This document shows positions 53,772-63,390 of a stretch of 64,000 nucleotides of DNA, one piece after another (within the stretch, counting starts at the first letter, position 1; every line of letters begins with the position of its first letter). The position numbers were made by a program, and so were the translations under genes. The DNA is from Bacteroidota bacterium (lineage in GTDB: Bacteria; Bacteroidota; Bacteroidia; Bacteroidales; Prolixibacteraceae), in contig JAHEYT010000029.1 in NCBI GenBank assembly GCA_023251455.1, positions 62,001 to 126,000 on the forward strand, in the 5' to 3' direction. The notes under the pieces are model-generated. The model was not told the DNA's origin. It saw only the letters and a program-made list of their open reading frames with translations, and searched no databases.

Positions 53772-55307
53772 ATGAATCGATTGATTGCTTTTTTTCTGAT
53801 TTCTTTCCTTTTTGCCTGTAATTCAGTTAAAAAAGAAACTGCTATTGACATTAACTCAGTGCAAACCCAAGCTGGTTTGGTCTCCGGAAAAACTACCGAT
53901 GATCAGGTCGTGAAAATATTTATGGGAGTTCCATTTGCAGCTCCGCCAGTAGGCAATTTGCGTTGGAAAACCCCTCCGCCAGTTGCTCCGTGGGAAGGTG
54001 TTCGCGCCTGTGTGACTCCACCTGCTTCAGCCATGCAAGCACCGCCAAAACCATTCATGTGCTGGTCGAAAGAATTTATGGCTCCGGAATCACCACTGAG
54101 TGAAGATTGTCTTTACCTGAATGTGTGGACAACAGCTAAAACTGCTCAGGAAAGACTGCCTGTAATGGTCTGGATTCATGGTGGCGCGTTTACCGGAGGT
54201 TCAGGAACCGTTCCGCTTTACAATGGTGAAGATATGGCCCGTAAAGGGGTGGTATTTGTAACCATCAACTACCGTTTGGGTATTTTCGGATTTATGGCTC
54301 ATCCAGAACTTTCAGCCGAATCAGATTTAAAAACATCTGGTAATTATGGCATTCTCGATCAGATTGCTGCTCTTCACTGGGTAAAACAAAACATTGCCGC
54401 ATTTGGTGGAAATCCCGAAAATGTGACCATCGCCGGGCAATCGGCCGGATCCTTCAGCGTAAATATGCTGGTTGTTTCGCCATTGGCTAAAGGCTTGTTT
54501 CAAAAAGCTATTGCACAAAGTGGCGGTATGTTTGGAAAACAACTTTCGCTGGGTAGTACTCTGCAAGCGGCTGAAGAAAATGGAAAACAACTTACCGAAA
54601 AGCTGAAAATAGCCAATTTGGCAACCTTCCGCGCTTTACCTGCTGATTCTGTTCTGAAAATTCAGGGACGATTTGGAATTGTTGTTGATAACGTAGTAAT
54701 ACCTCCCGTTTACGATACTTTTGCGGCCGGAAAACACAACGATGTGGCTGTCATTTCGGGTTGGAATGCCGACGACGGTGTTTCGTTTGGTCCCGCACCT
54801 AAAGCCGACCAGTTCAAGGAAAATGCAAAGAAACAATACGGCGACAAAGCCGAATCATTCCTGAAACTTTTTCCGGCTAATACCGACGAGGAAGCCGCGA
54901 AATCGCAAAAGATAGTATCACAGCTTTACTTTGGCTGGAACAATTATGCCTGGGCTCGTTTGCAGGCATCGATGGGAACCGGCAAAGCTTATCTGTATAA
55001 TTTCAATCGCGTTCCCCCCGGCGAACCAAACTACGGCGCTTTCCACTCGGCTGAATTCGGTTACGCTTTACATACCCTCAAATTGTGGGATCGTCCGTTC
55101 ACCGATGTCGATTTCAAGCTCGAAGATATCATGAGCAGTTATTGGGTAAACTTCGCAAAAACCGGAAACCCTAATGGCGAAGGATTGCCGGTGTGGCCAA
55201 ACTTCACCGAAAATAATCCGCAAATTATTGAATTGGGTGACGAAGTAAAAGCGGCTTCGCTTCCATTCAAAGACCAACTTAAATTTATGGACGAAATCAA
55301 TAACTAA
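53772..55307 (+). CDS. Type-B carboxylesterase 2, lipoprotein
   Basis: 511 residues. The N-terminus MNRLIAFFLISFLFAC is a lipoprotein signal (Cys16), so this copy is membrane-anchored, perhaps on the cell surface. Signatures: FMGVPFAAPPVGNLRWKTP, EDCLYLNVWTT, nucleophile Ser224 in AGQSAGS and His425 in GAFHSAEFGYAL. Type-B esterase fold as in the copies at 47861 and 58865. It sits 40 bp after a CE1-like esterase and 62 bp before another. Anchoring suggests early action, before or during uptake (inference). Confidence 0.92.
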   Translation: MNRLIAFFLISFLFACNSVKKETAIDINSVQTQAGLVSGKTTDDQVVKIFMGVPFAAPPVGNLRWKTPPPVAPWEGVRACVTPPASAMQAPPKPFMCWSKEFMAPESPLSEDCLYLNVWTTAKTAQERLPVMVWIHGGAFTGGSGTVPLYNGEDMARKGVVFVTINYRLGIFGFMAHPELSAESDLKTSGNYGILDQIAALHWVKQNIAAFGGNPENVTIAGQSAGSFSVNMLVVSPLAKGLFQKAIAQSGGMFGKQLSLGSTLQAAEENGKQLTEKLKIANLATFRALPADSVLKIQGRFGIVVDNVVIPPVYDTFAAGKHNDVAVISGWNADDGVSFGPAPKADQFKENAKKQYGDKAESFLKLFPANTDEEAAKSQKIVSQLYFGWNNYAWARLQASMGTGKAYLYNFNRVPPGEPNYGAFHSAEFGYALHTLKLWDRPFTDVDFKLEDIMSSYWVNFAKTGNPNGEGLPVWPNFTENNPQIIELGDEVKAASLPFKDQLKFMDEINN

Positions 55308-55369
55308 ACGAAAAGGATTTCGACTGACCTGAAAACACAAAGTAATGCTAAACAATTAATACAAAACCG

Positions 55370-56536
55370 ATGAAAAAAATTCTGTTATTCATTTTCTCTC
55401 TTGCATTCTTTGCAGGGACACAAGCACAGGAACTTTCCAATTTTATGAACCAGAAACCTATCGTTTCACCAGAAATTGGAGTAAAAGAAGTAACCTTTAG
55501 GTTAATGGCTCCAAATGCCGACACCGTTAAAATTAATGGTGGATTTACGCCAACCGTTAAGATGAAAACCTCATTCGGAAACATGGATGTTCCGAGTAGT
55601 GTAAATCTCAAGAAAGACGACAAAGGTCTTTGGTCAATCACCCTGCCGCTTCCGGAACCCGAACTTTATACCTACAGTTTCATTGTTGACGGTGTTGCCC
55701 TTAATGATCCGACCAACATTTTTATGCAACGCGACGGTACCCGTTACTTGAGCGTTCTGCTTGTTCCGGGTAAAAAAACCGAGAATTATTCCGAGGCCAA
55801 ACAACGGGGCAATCTGCAACAGGTTTGGTACGACTCACAAACTATTGGACTTAACCGCCGAATGTTTGTTTACACGCCGTACGGTTACGAAACCAGCGGA
55901 AAAAGCTATCCGGTGCTTTACCTTTTGCATGGAGCCGGTGGCGACGAAGATGCATGGAGCACGATGGGGCGTGCCCGTCAAATTTTGGATAACCTGATTG
56001 AAAAAGGTCAGGCTGTTCCGATGATTTGTGTGATGCCAAATGGAAATCCAAATCAAATGGCAGCAAAGACTACTATGCTTCCTGAAAGTGAATTCGATTT
56101 TAGGGATCCGTCGAAACAGAACCTTTACATAAATAGCATTGCAAAAGACATTGTCCCTTACATCGAAAAGAATTACCGGGTAATTGCCGACCCCAATCAC
56201 CGTGCCATTTCAGGTCTTTCAATGGGTGGAGGACACACCATTGCTTTGGCTAATGAATATCCTGGCATGTTCCAATATATCTGTCCTTTAAGCATGGGTT
56301 TATGGAATGAGCAACCGGATATCGACGCAAAACTGCAGGGACTTAAAAAGGCCGGTTACAAGATGTACTGGCTGGCTTGCGGCAATACCGATTTTGTTTA
56401 TGAAAGTGCCAAAAAGCTGGATGCAAAATTAACTGAAAACGGGTTGAAGCATACCTTCTTTGTAACCGAAGGCGGTCATACCTGGGCCAACTGGCGGGTA
56501 TATCTGAACACTATGGCACCACAATTATTTAAATAG
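55370..56536 (+). CDS. Secreted CBM48 + esterase-D/CE1-like hydrolase 4
   Basis: 388 residues. Signal peptide to ~20; CBM48-like domain ~28-125 (VTFRLMAPNADTVKINGGF, ELYTYSFIVDG); hydrolase domain with [15 protein letters not shown], Ser284 in GLSMGG, probable Asp in NTDFVY and His370 in GGHTWANW. It is the closest relative of the copy at 49610 (shared IVSPE, TPTVKMKT and GHTWxNWRVYL), pointing to duplication within the locus. The GH3 gene follows by 21 bp, so de-esterification and deglycosylation are co-expressed. Confidence 0.91.
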   Translation: MKKILLFIFSLAFFAGTQAQELSNFMNQKPIVSPEIGVKEVTFRLMAPNADTVKINGGFTPTVKMKTSFGNMDVPSSVNLKKDDKGLWSITLPLPEPELYTYSFIVDGVALNDPTNIFMQRDGTRYLSVLLVPGKKTENYSEAKQRGNLQQVWYDSQTIGLNRRMFVYTPYGYETSGKSYPVLYLLHGAGGDEDAWSTMGRARQILDNLIEKGQAVPMICVMPNGNPNQMAAKTTMLPESEFDFRDPSKQNLYINSIAKDIVPYIEKNYRVIADPNHRAISGLSMGGGHTIALANEYPGMFQYICPLSMGLWNEQPDIDAKLQGLKKAGYKMYWLACGNTDFVYESAKKLDAKLTENGLKHTFFVTEGGHTWANWRVYLNTMAPQLFK

Positions 56537-56557
56537 CAAAACTCAACAACTAAAACA

Positions 56558-58834
56558 ATGAAAATAGCAGGATTGACAATCGTTATAGCGATGTTACTGA
56601 TTTTAACAAACCAGGTGAATGCCCAAAAGCATATATCATCGTTACTTCAATACGACAAACAGATTGATGGCATTATCAGCCAAATGACTCTGGAAGAAAA
56701 AGTAAACATGCTTCATGCCAAGTACATGTTTGTTTCAGCGGGTGTTGAACGACTGGGGATTGCCGACATGAGATATGCTGACGGACCATTTGGTGTCCGT
56801 GAGGAAATGCAGCCCAACGGATGGATGCCATTGAACTGGGAAAAAGATAAAGCAACATTTTTTCCAACAGGTTCGGCGTTGGCAGCAACCTGGAGCCCCG
56901 AACTGGCTTATAGTTACGGTACCGGAATGGCTCGCGAAACTCGGTTACGCGGGAAAGATATGATACTTGGACCAGCCATCAATATCCAACGGATTCCAAC
57001 CGGAGGAAGAACGTATGAATATTTAAGTGAAGATCCGTTTCTAAGTGCGCAATTAGCTGTTGGTTACACTAAAGGTGCGCAAGACAACGGAGTGGCGGTT
57101 TGTGTGAAACATTTTGCGCTGAACAATCAGGAAAACAACCGCGGAACAGTAAATGTAATTGTAGGTGAACGAGCTATGCGCGAGATTTATCTTCCTCCTT
57201 TTCGGGCAACCGTTGAGGAAGGTGACGCTTATGGATTTATGTCGGCCTACAACAAAGTAAACGGTTGGTGGTGTGCCGAAAATGACATCCTGCTCAACAA
57301 AATTCTTCGCAACGAATGGGGCTTTGCCGGAATGGTAATTTCCGACTGGGGTGGAACACATAGCACTGTAGGATCAGTAAAAAGCGGGCTGAATGTAGAA
57401 ATGCCAGATAAAAAATTTCTCGGACAGGCATTGATTGATTCGGTAAAAGCCGGAAAGGTTTCCGAAGAAATCATAAATCTGCGTGTTCGCGAGATTTTGC
57501 GTGTCAGGTTGGCCATCAAGCCAATTCCTGAAAAAGAAGCAAATACAGAAATGACCTCGCAACCGGCTCAGCAGAAAATAGCTTATGAAGTGGCCAGCAA
57601 ATCCATTGTTTTGCTGAAAAACGATGGTGTACTTCCATTACAGTTGAAAAACAAGCCTGTAATTGCAGTAATTGGTGCCAATGCAACTCAAATAATGGGG
57701 TCAGGCGGAATGGGCGCTGGTGTGAAAACATTGTATGAGGTTACTCCGCTTGAAGGATTTAAAAACCGGATTGGCGATAAGGCAGAAATCATTTTTGCAC
57801 AAGGATACGATCCTGTAGTTTTCAGTTTTGCCGATATGTTCAAGAAAAAAACACCTGAAGAAATTGAACAGAAAGCTCGTGAAAAGGCAGTGATAGCTTT
57901 GAAACTTACGAAAGAAGCGCTTGAAGTGGTGTCAAAAGCTGATATTGTTCTCTTTGTTGGCGGTAATAACCGCGCCGTTGAAACAGAAGGAAGTGACCGG
58001 AAAGATATTTTACTTCCTTCAGGGCAGGATGAACTGATTAAAAAAATTGCAGCAGTGAACCCGAACATTGTTACAGTACTGACAAGTGGCGCTCCAAACG
58101 ATTTGAAGGTGGTGAAACAAGTATCAAAAGCACTGCTTATTTCGTGGTTTAATGGTACCGAAGGTGGAAATGCTTTAGCCGATGTGCTTGTTGGAAATAT
58201 TTCGCCAAGCGGACGTTTACCGTTCACTTTGCCTGTTAATCTGGAGGATTCACCAGCTTATGCACTGGGGAATTACCCTCAGGGAGGAAAAAATGCTGAC
58301 GTGTTTGCCAACCTTGTTTCAGAAACCGAAGCAGTGGAAAAACCAAAAGCGGAAGCGATTAAAAGTAACGATCCGAATACCGCTCTTTATTCCGAAGAAT
58401 CGCTGGTAGGTTATCGTTGGTTCGACACAAAAAAAATCAATGTAATGTATCCGTTTGGTTATGGTCTCACTTACACCACTTTTGAATATGCCAACCTAAA
58501 AACTGATAAGAAAAAATATGGCAAAGACGATGTGATCGCGATTTCAGTTGAATTGAAAAATTCCGGTAAAGTGGCTGCTGATGAGGTTGCTCAGGTGTAT
58601 GTACACCGCATCAATCCTTCGGTTGAATGGCCACAAAAAGAACTCAAGGCATTCTCAAGGGTATCGCTTAATCCAGGCGAAAGCAAGACTGTAACACTCG
58701 AAATCCCGGTAAAAAATCTGAAATACTGGAATGAAACAAAACAAGCATGGGATGATGATCTTTGTAATATGGAGATACAGGTTGGCGCCTCTGCCGGTGA
58801 GATAAAACTGAAAAAAGAAATCAATCTTAAATAA
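56558..58834 (+). CDS. Secreted GH3 glycosidase 1
   Basis: 758 residues with a signal peptide (to ~22). The GH3 TIM barrel has YADGPFGVR, TYEYLSEDP, VKHFALNNQE and the nucleophile Asp263 in VISDWGG; the second domain has VASKSIVLLKNDG and the probable acid/base Glu477 in ETEGSDRKD; a C-terminal fibronectin-like domain follows (YVHRINPSVEWPQKELKAF). GH3 enzymes of this build are beta-glucosidases or beta-xylosidases acting from the non-reducing end. Sitting directly after four esterases, it probably trims de-acylated glycoside in the periplasm. The exact sugar cannot be told. Confidence 0.93.
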   Translation: MKIAGLTIVIAMLLILTNQVNAQKHISSLLQYDKQIDGIISQMTLEEKVNMLHAKYMFVSAGVERLGIADMRYADGPFGVREEMQPNGWMPLNWEKDKATFFPTGSALAATWSPELAYSYGTGMARETRLRGKDMILGPAINIQRIPTGGRTYEYLSEDPFLSAQLAVGYTKGAQDNGVAVCVKHFALNNQENNRGTVNVIVGERAMREIYLPPFRATVEEGDAYGFMSAYNKVNGWWCAENDILLNKILRNEWGFAGMVISDWGGTHSTVGSVKSGLNVEMPDKKFLGQALIDSVKAGKVSEEIINLRVREILRVRLAIKPIPEKEANTEMTSQPAQQKIAYEVASKSIVLLKNDGVLPLQLKNKPVIAVIGANATQIMGSGGMGAGVKTLYEVTPLEGFKNRIGDKAEIIFAQGYDPVVFSFADMFKKKTPEEIEQKAREKAVIALKLTKEALEVVSKADIVLFVGGNNRAVETEGSDRKDILLPSGQDELIKKIAAVNPNIVTVLTSGAPNDLKVVKQVSKALLISWFNGTEGGNALADVLVGNISPSGRLPFTLPVNLEDSPAYALGNYPQGGKNADVFANLVSETEAVEKPKAEAIKSNDPNTALYSEESLVGYRWFDTKKINVMYPFGYGLTYTTFEYANLKTDKKKYGKDDVIAISVELKNSGKVAADEVAQVYVHRINPSVEWPQKELKAFSRVSLNPGESKTVTLEIPVKNLKYWNETKQAWDDDLCNMEIQVGASAGEIKLKKEINLK

Positions 58835-58864
58835 ACCTGACTTTTACAAACTAAAACCTGTAAC

Positions 58865-60532
58865 ATGAAAACCAACAGACGTAACTTTTTCCAGACATTG
58901 GGTGCAGGAGCTGCCGGACTCGGATTAACATCCATGCCATTTATTTCCAATGCAGCAAATTCGCCAAAGTCGGACAACGATGACCAGCAATTATTGGTTG
59001 GGGATAATATTGCCATTGCCGAAACCAAGTACGGAAAGGTAAAAGGTTTTATCCTGAGGGGGATTTATAACTACCGTGGAATTCCTTACGGAGCTGATAC
59101 TTCAGGCAAAAATCGTTTCATGCCGCCGCAACCGCCCAAACCCTGGACAACTACTTTGCCAACCGTTTGGTGGGGTAATACTGCTCCGCAAATTATGGAC
59201 AACCGGTATGCCAACGCCTATTCGTCGTTTGTCGACCATTGGAACTATGACGATGTAAGCGAAGATTGCCTGAAGCTGAATATCTGGACACCGGCAGTTG
59301 ATACAAAAAAACGTCCGGTTTTGGTTTGGCTGCATGGTGGGGGTTACACCAACGGAAACGGCATTGAGCAGGACGGTTACGATGGTGAAAACCTCTGCCG
59401 CAAAGGAAATATTGTGTTTGTTTCAATTAATCATCGTTTGGGACCGATTGGGTTCAGTAATCTTTCTGGTGTTGGCGGTTCAAAATATGCTGATTCAGGA
59501 AATGTTGGAGCATTGGATATGGTTGCTGCACTGGAATGGGTTCGCGATAACATTGCAAATTTCGGTGGAGATCCGGGCAATGTTACCATCATGGGGCAAT
59601 CGGGTGGTGGTGCCAAAGTTTGTGTGGTGGCCGCCATGCCAAAAGCAAAAGGATTGTTCCACAAAGCTGTTCCATTGAGTGGATCGACCATTAAAGCAAT
59701 GGATCAAACGGCTTCTCAAAAGCTGGGCGAATATATCCTGAAAGAAGCTGGCCTGAGCGCATCAGAAGTCGACAAACTTCAGGAAATGCCATGGAAAGAT
59801 TACCTCGTTCTGGCCAATAAAGCTGCCCAGAAATTTGCTGCCGAAAATGCCGGAACTGGTGTGCGTGGTGGTTTTAGTCCGGTTGCTGACGGAACAAACA
59901 TTCCCAAAGGACAGTTCTTTGCCGATGCATCAGGTCTTTCATCCGATGTTCCGATGATGATCAGCACTACTTTCCACGAATGGGGAATGGCGCGTACCAT
60001 GCCCGAAATGGAAATGATTACCCGGGAAAAGGCAATTAATATGCTGAAAGAACGTGCCGGTATGGGTGGCGGTTTGGGCGACAAAGCTGCTGCTGCTTAC
60101 GATGCCTATGCTAAAGCATTTCCAAAAGCTAAACCAATTGAAGTTATGACCCTGGTGAGCAGCAACCGCAAAGGTGCCATCGATACTGCCAATGCAAAGG
60201 CTGTGCAGAAAGCTCCGGTTTATCTGGCTTGGTTTGGCTGGGAACCACCCATGTTCGACAACCGGATGCGTGCTTTCCATTGTTTGGATATCTGCTTCTG
60301 GTTTGCCAATACCGATTTGATGCTGACCCACACGGGTGGTGGTAAACGTCCGCGTTCATTATCCGAAAAAATGTCGGGAGCATTGCTTCAATTCATGAAA
60401 ACCGGAAATCCAAATAAAGGCGGACTTCCGGAGTGGAAAGCCTATACTTCAGAAAAAGGCGAAACCATGATTCTGAACGATCAACCGGAACTGAAAAGCG
60501 ATCCGGACAGGGAAGCCCGGAAATTGATCTAA
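58865..60532 (+). CDS. Type-B carboxylesterase 3 with Tat-like signal
   Basis: 555 residues. The N-terminus NRRNFFQTLGAGAAGLGLTS is a twin-arginine-type signal, unusual for a cofactor-free esterase. Signatures: YRGIPYGADTSGKNRFMPPQ, EDCLKLNIWTP, nucleophile Ser246 in MGQSGGG (not GxSAG as in the other two) and a probable catalytic His472 in RAFHCLDICFWF, replacing the usual HSAE. It is a divergent branch of the family and may prefer an aromatic or bulky acid. It lies 30 bp after GH3 enzyme 1 and is followed by a 283-bp gap, so it probably ends that transcript. Confidence 0.9.
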   Translation: MKTNRRNFFQTLGAGAAGLGLTSMPFISNAANSPKSDNDDQQLLVGDNIAIAETKYGKVKGFILRGIYNYRGIPYGADTSGKNRFMPPQPPKPWTTTLPTVWWGNTAPQIMDNRYANAYSSFVDHWNYDDVSEDCLKLNIWTPAVDTKKRPVLVWLHGGGYTNGNGIEQDGYDGENLCRKGNIVFVSINHRLGPIGFSNLSGVGGSKYADSGNVGALDMVAALEWVRDNIANFGGDPGNVTIMGQSGGGAKVCVVAAMPKAKGLFHKAVPLSGSTIKAMDQTASQKLGEYILKEAGLSASEVDKLQEMPWKDYLVLANKAAQKFAAENAGTGVRGGFSPVADGTNIPKGQFFADASGLSSDVPMMISTTFHEWGMARTMPEMEMITREKAINMLKERAGMGGGLGDKAAAAYDAYAKAFPKAKPIEVMTLVSSNRKGAIDTANAKAVQKAPVYLAWFGWEPPMFDNRMRAFHCLDICFWFANTDLMLTHTGGGKRPRSLSEKMSGALLQFMKTGNPNKGGLPEWKAYTSEKGETMILNDQPELKSDPDREARKLI

Positions 60533-60763
60533 AAAAATAAGGAACTCTTCAAGTAATTTTAATTGATTCTTTTTTGCTCCTGAAGCTACAATTTGAAGTT
60601 CATTTTCGAATAGTGGTTTCAGGAACAATGGAATCTATTTGTAAAATTTTCCGATCAGCACTATTCAGGACACCTGTTGTATAATATGTGTTTTTCGGTT
60701 AAAATGCTGATAATTATTCTGCTTTATGATTTGTTCAATTTTGAATTTAATAAATTATGAACT

Positions 60764-60798
60764 ATCATTGTGTCGCTTTGACACAATGATTTTTTAAT
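60764..60798. promoter_or_regulatory. Candidate operator, copy 3, overlapping a terminator-like hairpin
   Basis: ATCATTGTGTC-GCTTT-GACACAATGAT is a perfect 11-bp dyad followed by six T, ending 17 bp before the GH3 start at 60816. It has both the operator pattern seen at 35530 and 49506 and the form of an intrinsic terminator, so it may act on DNA, as a leader attenuator, or as the end of the upstream operon. The preceding 230 bp hold no other structure. Confidence 0.55.
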
Positions 60799-60815
60799 AC
60801 TAAAATGTTTAATAT

Positions 60816-63266
60816 ATGAGACTTAAATGGCTTCGTTCAACAATGGTTTTTACCATTGTGTTTTCCCTGTTAACATTAGCTTTTCAGGTTAAAACCAGTA
60901 GCGCTAAATCTACTGATGGACAAAAAATTCAGCAGATTATCTCTAAAATGACACTTGATCAGAAGGCGCAATTGGTGATTGGAACAGGTATGTTCTTTGA
61001 AATGCCAGATTCGTTGAGAGCTAAAATGCCTCCGGGATTTGGCGGGGAAGGTGATGCAAAAGATCCGGTTTATAGCGAGATGGTGAAACGCATTCGCAAA
61101 TATTTGCCTGGATCGGCAGGTAATTCATCCGAATTTCTTGATTTAGGAATTGCAACACAGGTATTAAGCGATGGACCAGCCGGTTTACGCATTCAGCCAA
61201 CCAGAAAAGGCGATACAAAAACATACTATTGCACAGCATTCCCGATAGGTACTGTTTTAGCTTCGACATGGGATAATGACCTGATTTATAAAGTTGGTCA
61301 GGCCATGGGTAATGAGGTAAAAGAATATGGCTCCGACATTTTACTTGCTCCGGCTTTGAATATTCAGCGCGACCCGCTTTGTGGTCGTAATTTTGAGTAT
61401 TATTCTGAAGATCCGCTTGTCGCAGGAAAAACTGCTGCTGCAATGGTTAAAGGTATTCAGTCGAATGGTGTTGGAACCTCAATCAAACACTTTGCCGCCA
61501 ACAACTCCGAAACGAACCGTATGTCGGTAAATACAATCGTTAGCGAACGTGCTTTGCGCGAAATTTACCTGAAAGGTTTTGAAATTACCGTTAAAGAATC
61601 TCAACCCTGGACGGTAATGTCTTCGTACAACAAAATTAACGGCACATATACTTCAGAAAGTAATGATTTGCTGACGAAGATACTTCGCGATGATTGGAAA
61701 TTTCAGGGTTATGTAATGACCGACTGGGGTGGTGGAAGTGATGTTGTTGCTCAAATGATTGCCGGAAACGACATGATCCAGCCAGGATCTCCCAAACAAA
61801 TTGAGGATATTGTCGCTGCTGTAAAAGCTGGAAAACTTGACGTGAAAATTCTGGATCGTAACGTTGGCCGCATTTTGTCTATCATGCTGAAAGCGCCTCG
61901 CTACAACAAATATCCGTATTCAAGTACTCCTGATTTAAAGGCACATGCCGAAGTTACCCGTCAGGTTGCAACCGATGGGATGGTTCTTTTGAAAAACGAC
62001 AAAAAAGCACTTCCAATCCCTTCAGGAGTTAAAAATATTGCAGCTTTTGGAAATACATCCTACGATTTTATTGCAGGTGGAAGCGGTAGCGGCGACGTGA
62101 ACGAAGCCTATACTATTTCGTTGTTCGAAGGTTTGACGAACAATGGCTATACTCCGGATGACGCGCTGACAACCGCATATAAAGCTTACATGGACCACAT
62201 GAGGGCTCAAATACCAAAATCAGACAATCCGTTAATGGCTTTGATGATGGGAAAACAGCCGATTCAGGAAATGACAGTTACCACTGATTTGGCGAAAAAA
62301 TTTGCTGAAAAATCGGATATTGCATTGATTACCATTGGTCGTAACGCAGGTGAAGGTCGCGACCGTACGGATACCGAAGGCGATTTTAGGTTGACTAAAA
62401 CCGAAAGAGAGATGATTAAGAATGTTTCCGAAGCTTTTCATGCTAAAGGGAAAAAAGCCATCGTAATCCTCAATGTCGCCGGAGTTATTGAAGTAGCCAG
62501 CTGGCGCGATATGGCTGATGCAGTTTTGGTTGCATGGCAGCCCGGACAGGAAGGCGGAAACTCTGTAGTTGATGTGTTGAGTGGAAAAGTGAATCCTTCA
62601 GGAAAATTGACTGCAACATTCCCTGTAAAATATGCTGATACTCCTTCAGCAAAAAATTTCCCTGGAGTTGCCGAAAAATCGGATAAAAAAGACGATGCCC
62701 CGGATCTTTCAGGATTCTCGTTTATGCGTCGTGTGCCATGGGAAATGGTTTACGAAGACGATATTTATGTGGGTTACCGCTATTATAATACGTTCAAAGT
62801 GCCTGTTGCTTACGAATTTGGTTATGGCTTGTCGTACACCACTTTCGATTACTCAAACCTGAAATCAAGTTCTTCTGCCTTTACTGGCAAACTCACCGTT
62901 TCGGTTGATGTAAAGAATACCGGATCTGTTGCAGGTCGCGAAGTTGTTCAGGTATACATTGGTGCACCTTCAGGAAAACTGAAAAAACCAGAAGAAACAC
63001 TGACTGCTTTTGGTAAAACCAGACTGTTACAACCTGGCGAATCGCAAACCATGAGTTTCAACATTGAAACGAAAGATTTCGCTTCATTCGACGAAGCTAC
63101 TTCTTCGTGGATTGCCGAAGCCGGTAATTATACCCTGAAAATTGGAGCTTCATCAACAGCCATCAAACAAACAGCAAGCTTTAAAATTGCCAGGGAATTG
63201 AATGCAGGTAAAGTAACCAGAGCTCTGACTCCTTCTCGCGAAATCAATAAACTGGTTTCGAAATAA
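60816..63266 (+). CDS. Secreted GH3 glycosidase 2
   Basis: 816 residues. Hydrophobic signal segment ~10-30. GH3 barrel motifs: LSDGPAGLRIQP, NIQRDPLCGRNFEYYSEDP, IKHFAANNSETNR and nucleophile Asp303 in VMTDWGG. The alpha/beta sandwich carries GEGRDR with Glu513 as probable acid/base; the C-terminal fibronectin-like domain follows GYGLSYTTFDYSNL. Longer than GH3 enzyme 1, with an extra helical segment around 440-490 rich in Met. Probably a beta-glucosidase-type exo-enzyme. It has its own leader with the dyad at 60764 and precedes a third GH3 gene by 124 bp. Confidence 0.93.
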   Translation: MRLKWLRSTMVFTIVFSLLTLAFQVKTSSAKSTDGQKIQQIISKMTLDQKAQLVIGTGMFFEMPDSLRAKMPPGFGGEGDAKDPVYSEMVKRIRKYLPGSAGNSSEFLDLGIATQVLSDGPAGLRIQPTRKGDTKTYYCTAFPIGTVLASTWDNDLIYKVGQAMGNEVKEYGSDILLAPALNIQRDPLCGRNFEYYSEDPLVAGKTAAAMVKGIQSNGVGTSIKHFAANNSETNRMSVNTIVSERALREIYLKGFEITVKESQPWTVMSSYNKINGTYTSESNDLLTKILRDDWKFQGYVMTDWGGGSDVVAQMIAGNDMIQPGSPKQIEDIVAAVKAGKLDVKILDRNVGRILSIMLKAPRYNKYPYSSTPDLKAHAEVTRQVATDGMVLLKNDKKALPIPSGVKNIAAFGNTSYDFIAGGSGSGDVNEAYTISLFEGLTNNGYTPDDALTTAYKAYMDHMRAQIPKSDNPLMALMMGKQPIQEMTVTTDLAKKFAEKSDIALITIGRNAGEGRDRTDTEGDFRLTKTEREMIKNVSEAFHAKGKKAIVILNVAGVIEVASWRDMADAVLVAWQPGQEGGNSVVDVLSGKVNPSGKLTATFPVKYADTPSAKNFPGVAEKSDKKDDAPDLSGFSFMRRVPWEMVYEDDIYVGYRYYNTFKVPVAYEFGYGLSYTTFDYSNLKSSSSAFTGKLTVSVDVKNTGSVAGREVVQVYIGAPSGKLKKPEETLTAFGKTRLLQPGESQTMSFNIETKDFASFDEATSSWIAEAGNYTLKIGASSTAIKQTASFKIARELNAGKVTRALTPSREINKLVSK

Positions 63267-63390
63267 TGATAAAATATTAGATTTAGTTGGTTTAGGAATG
63301 TAAATCCCTGCTTTTAACCTTTATGATTTTAAGTGGGGATTTTTAATATCCTGAAATTGATAATAAAATAAATTAAACCAATAACCCAAA

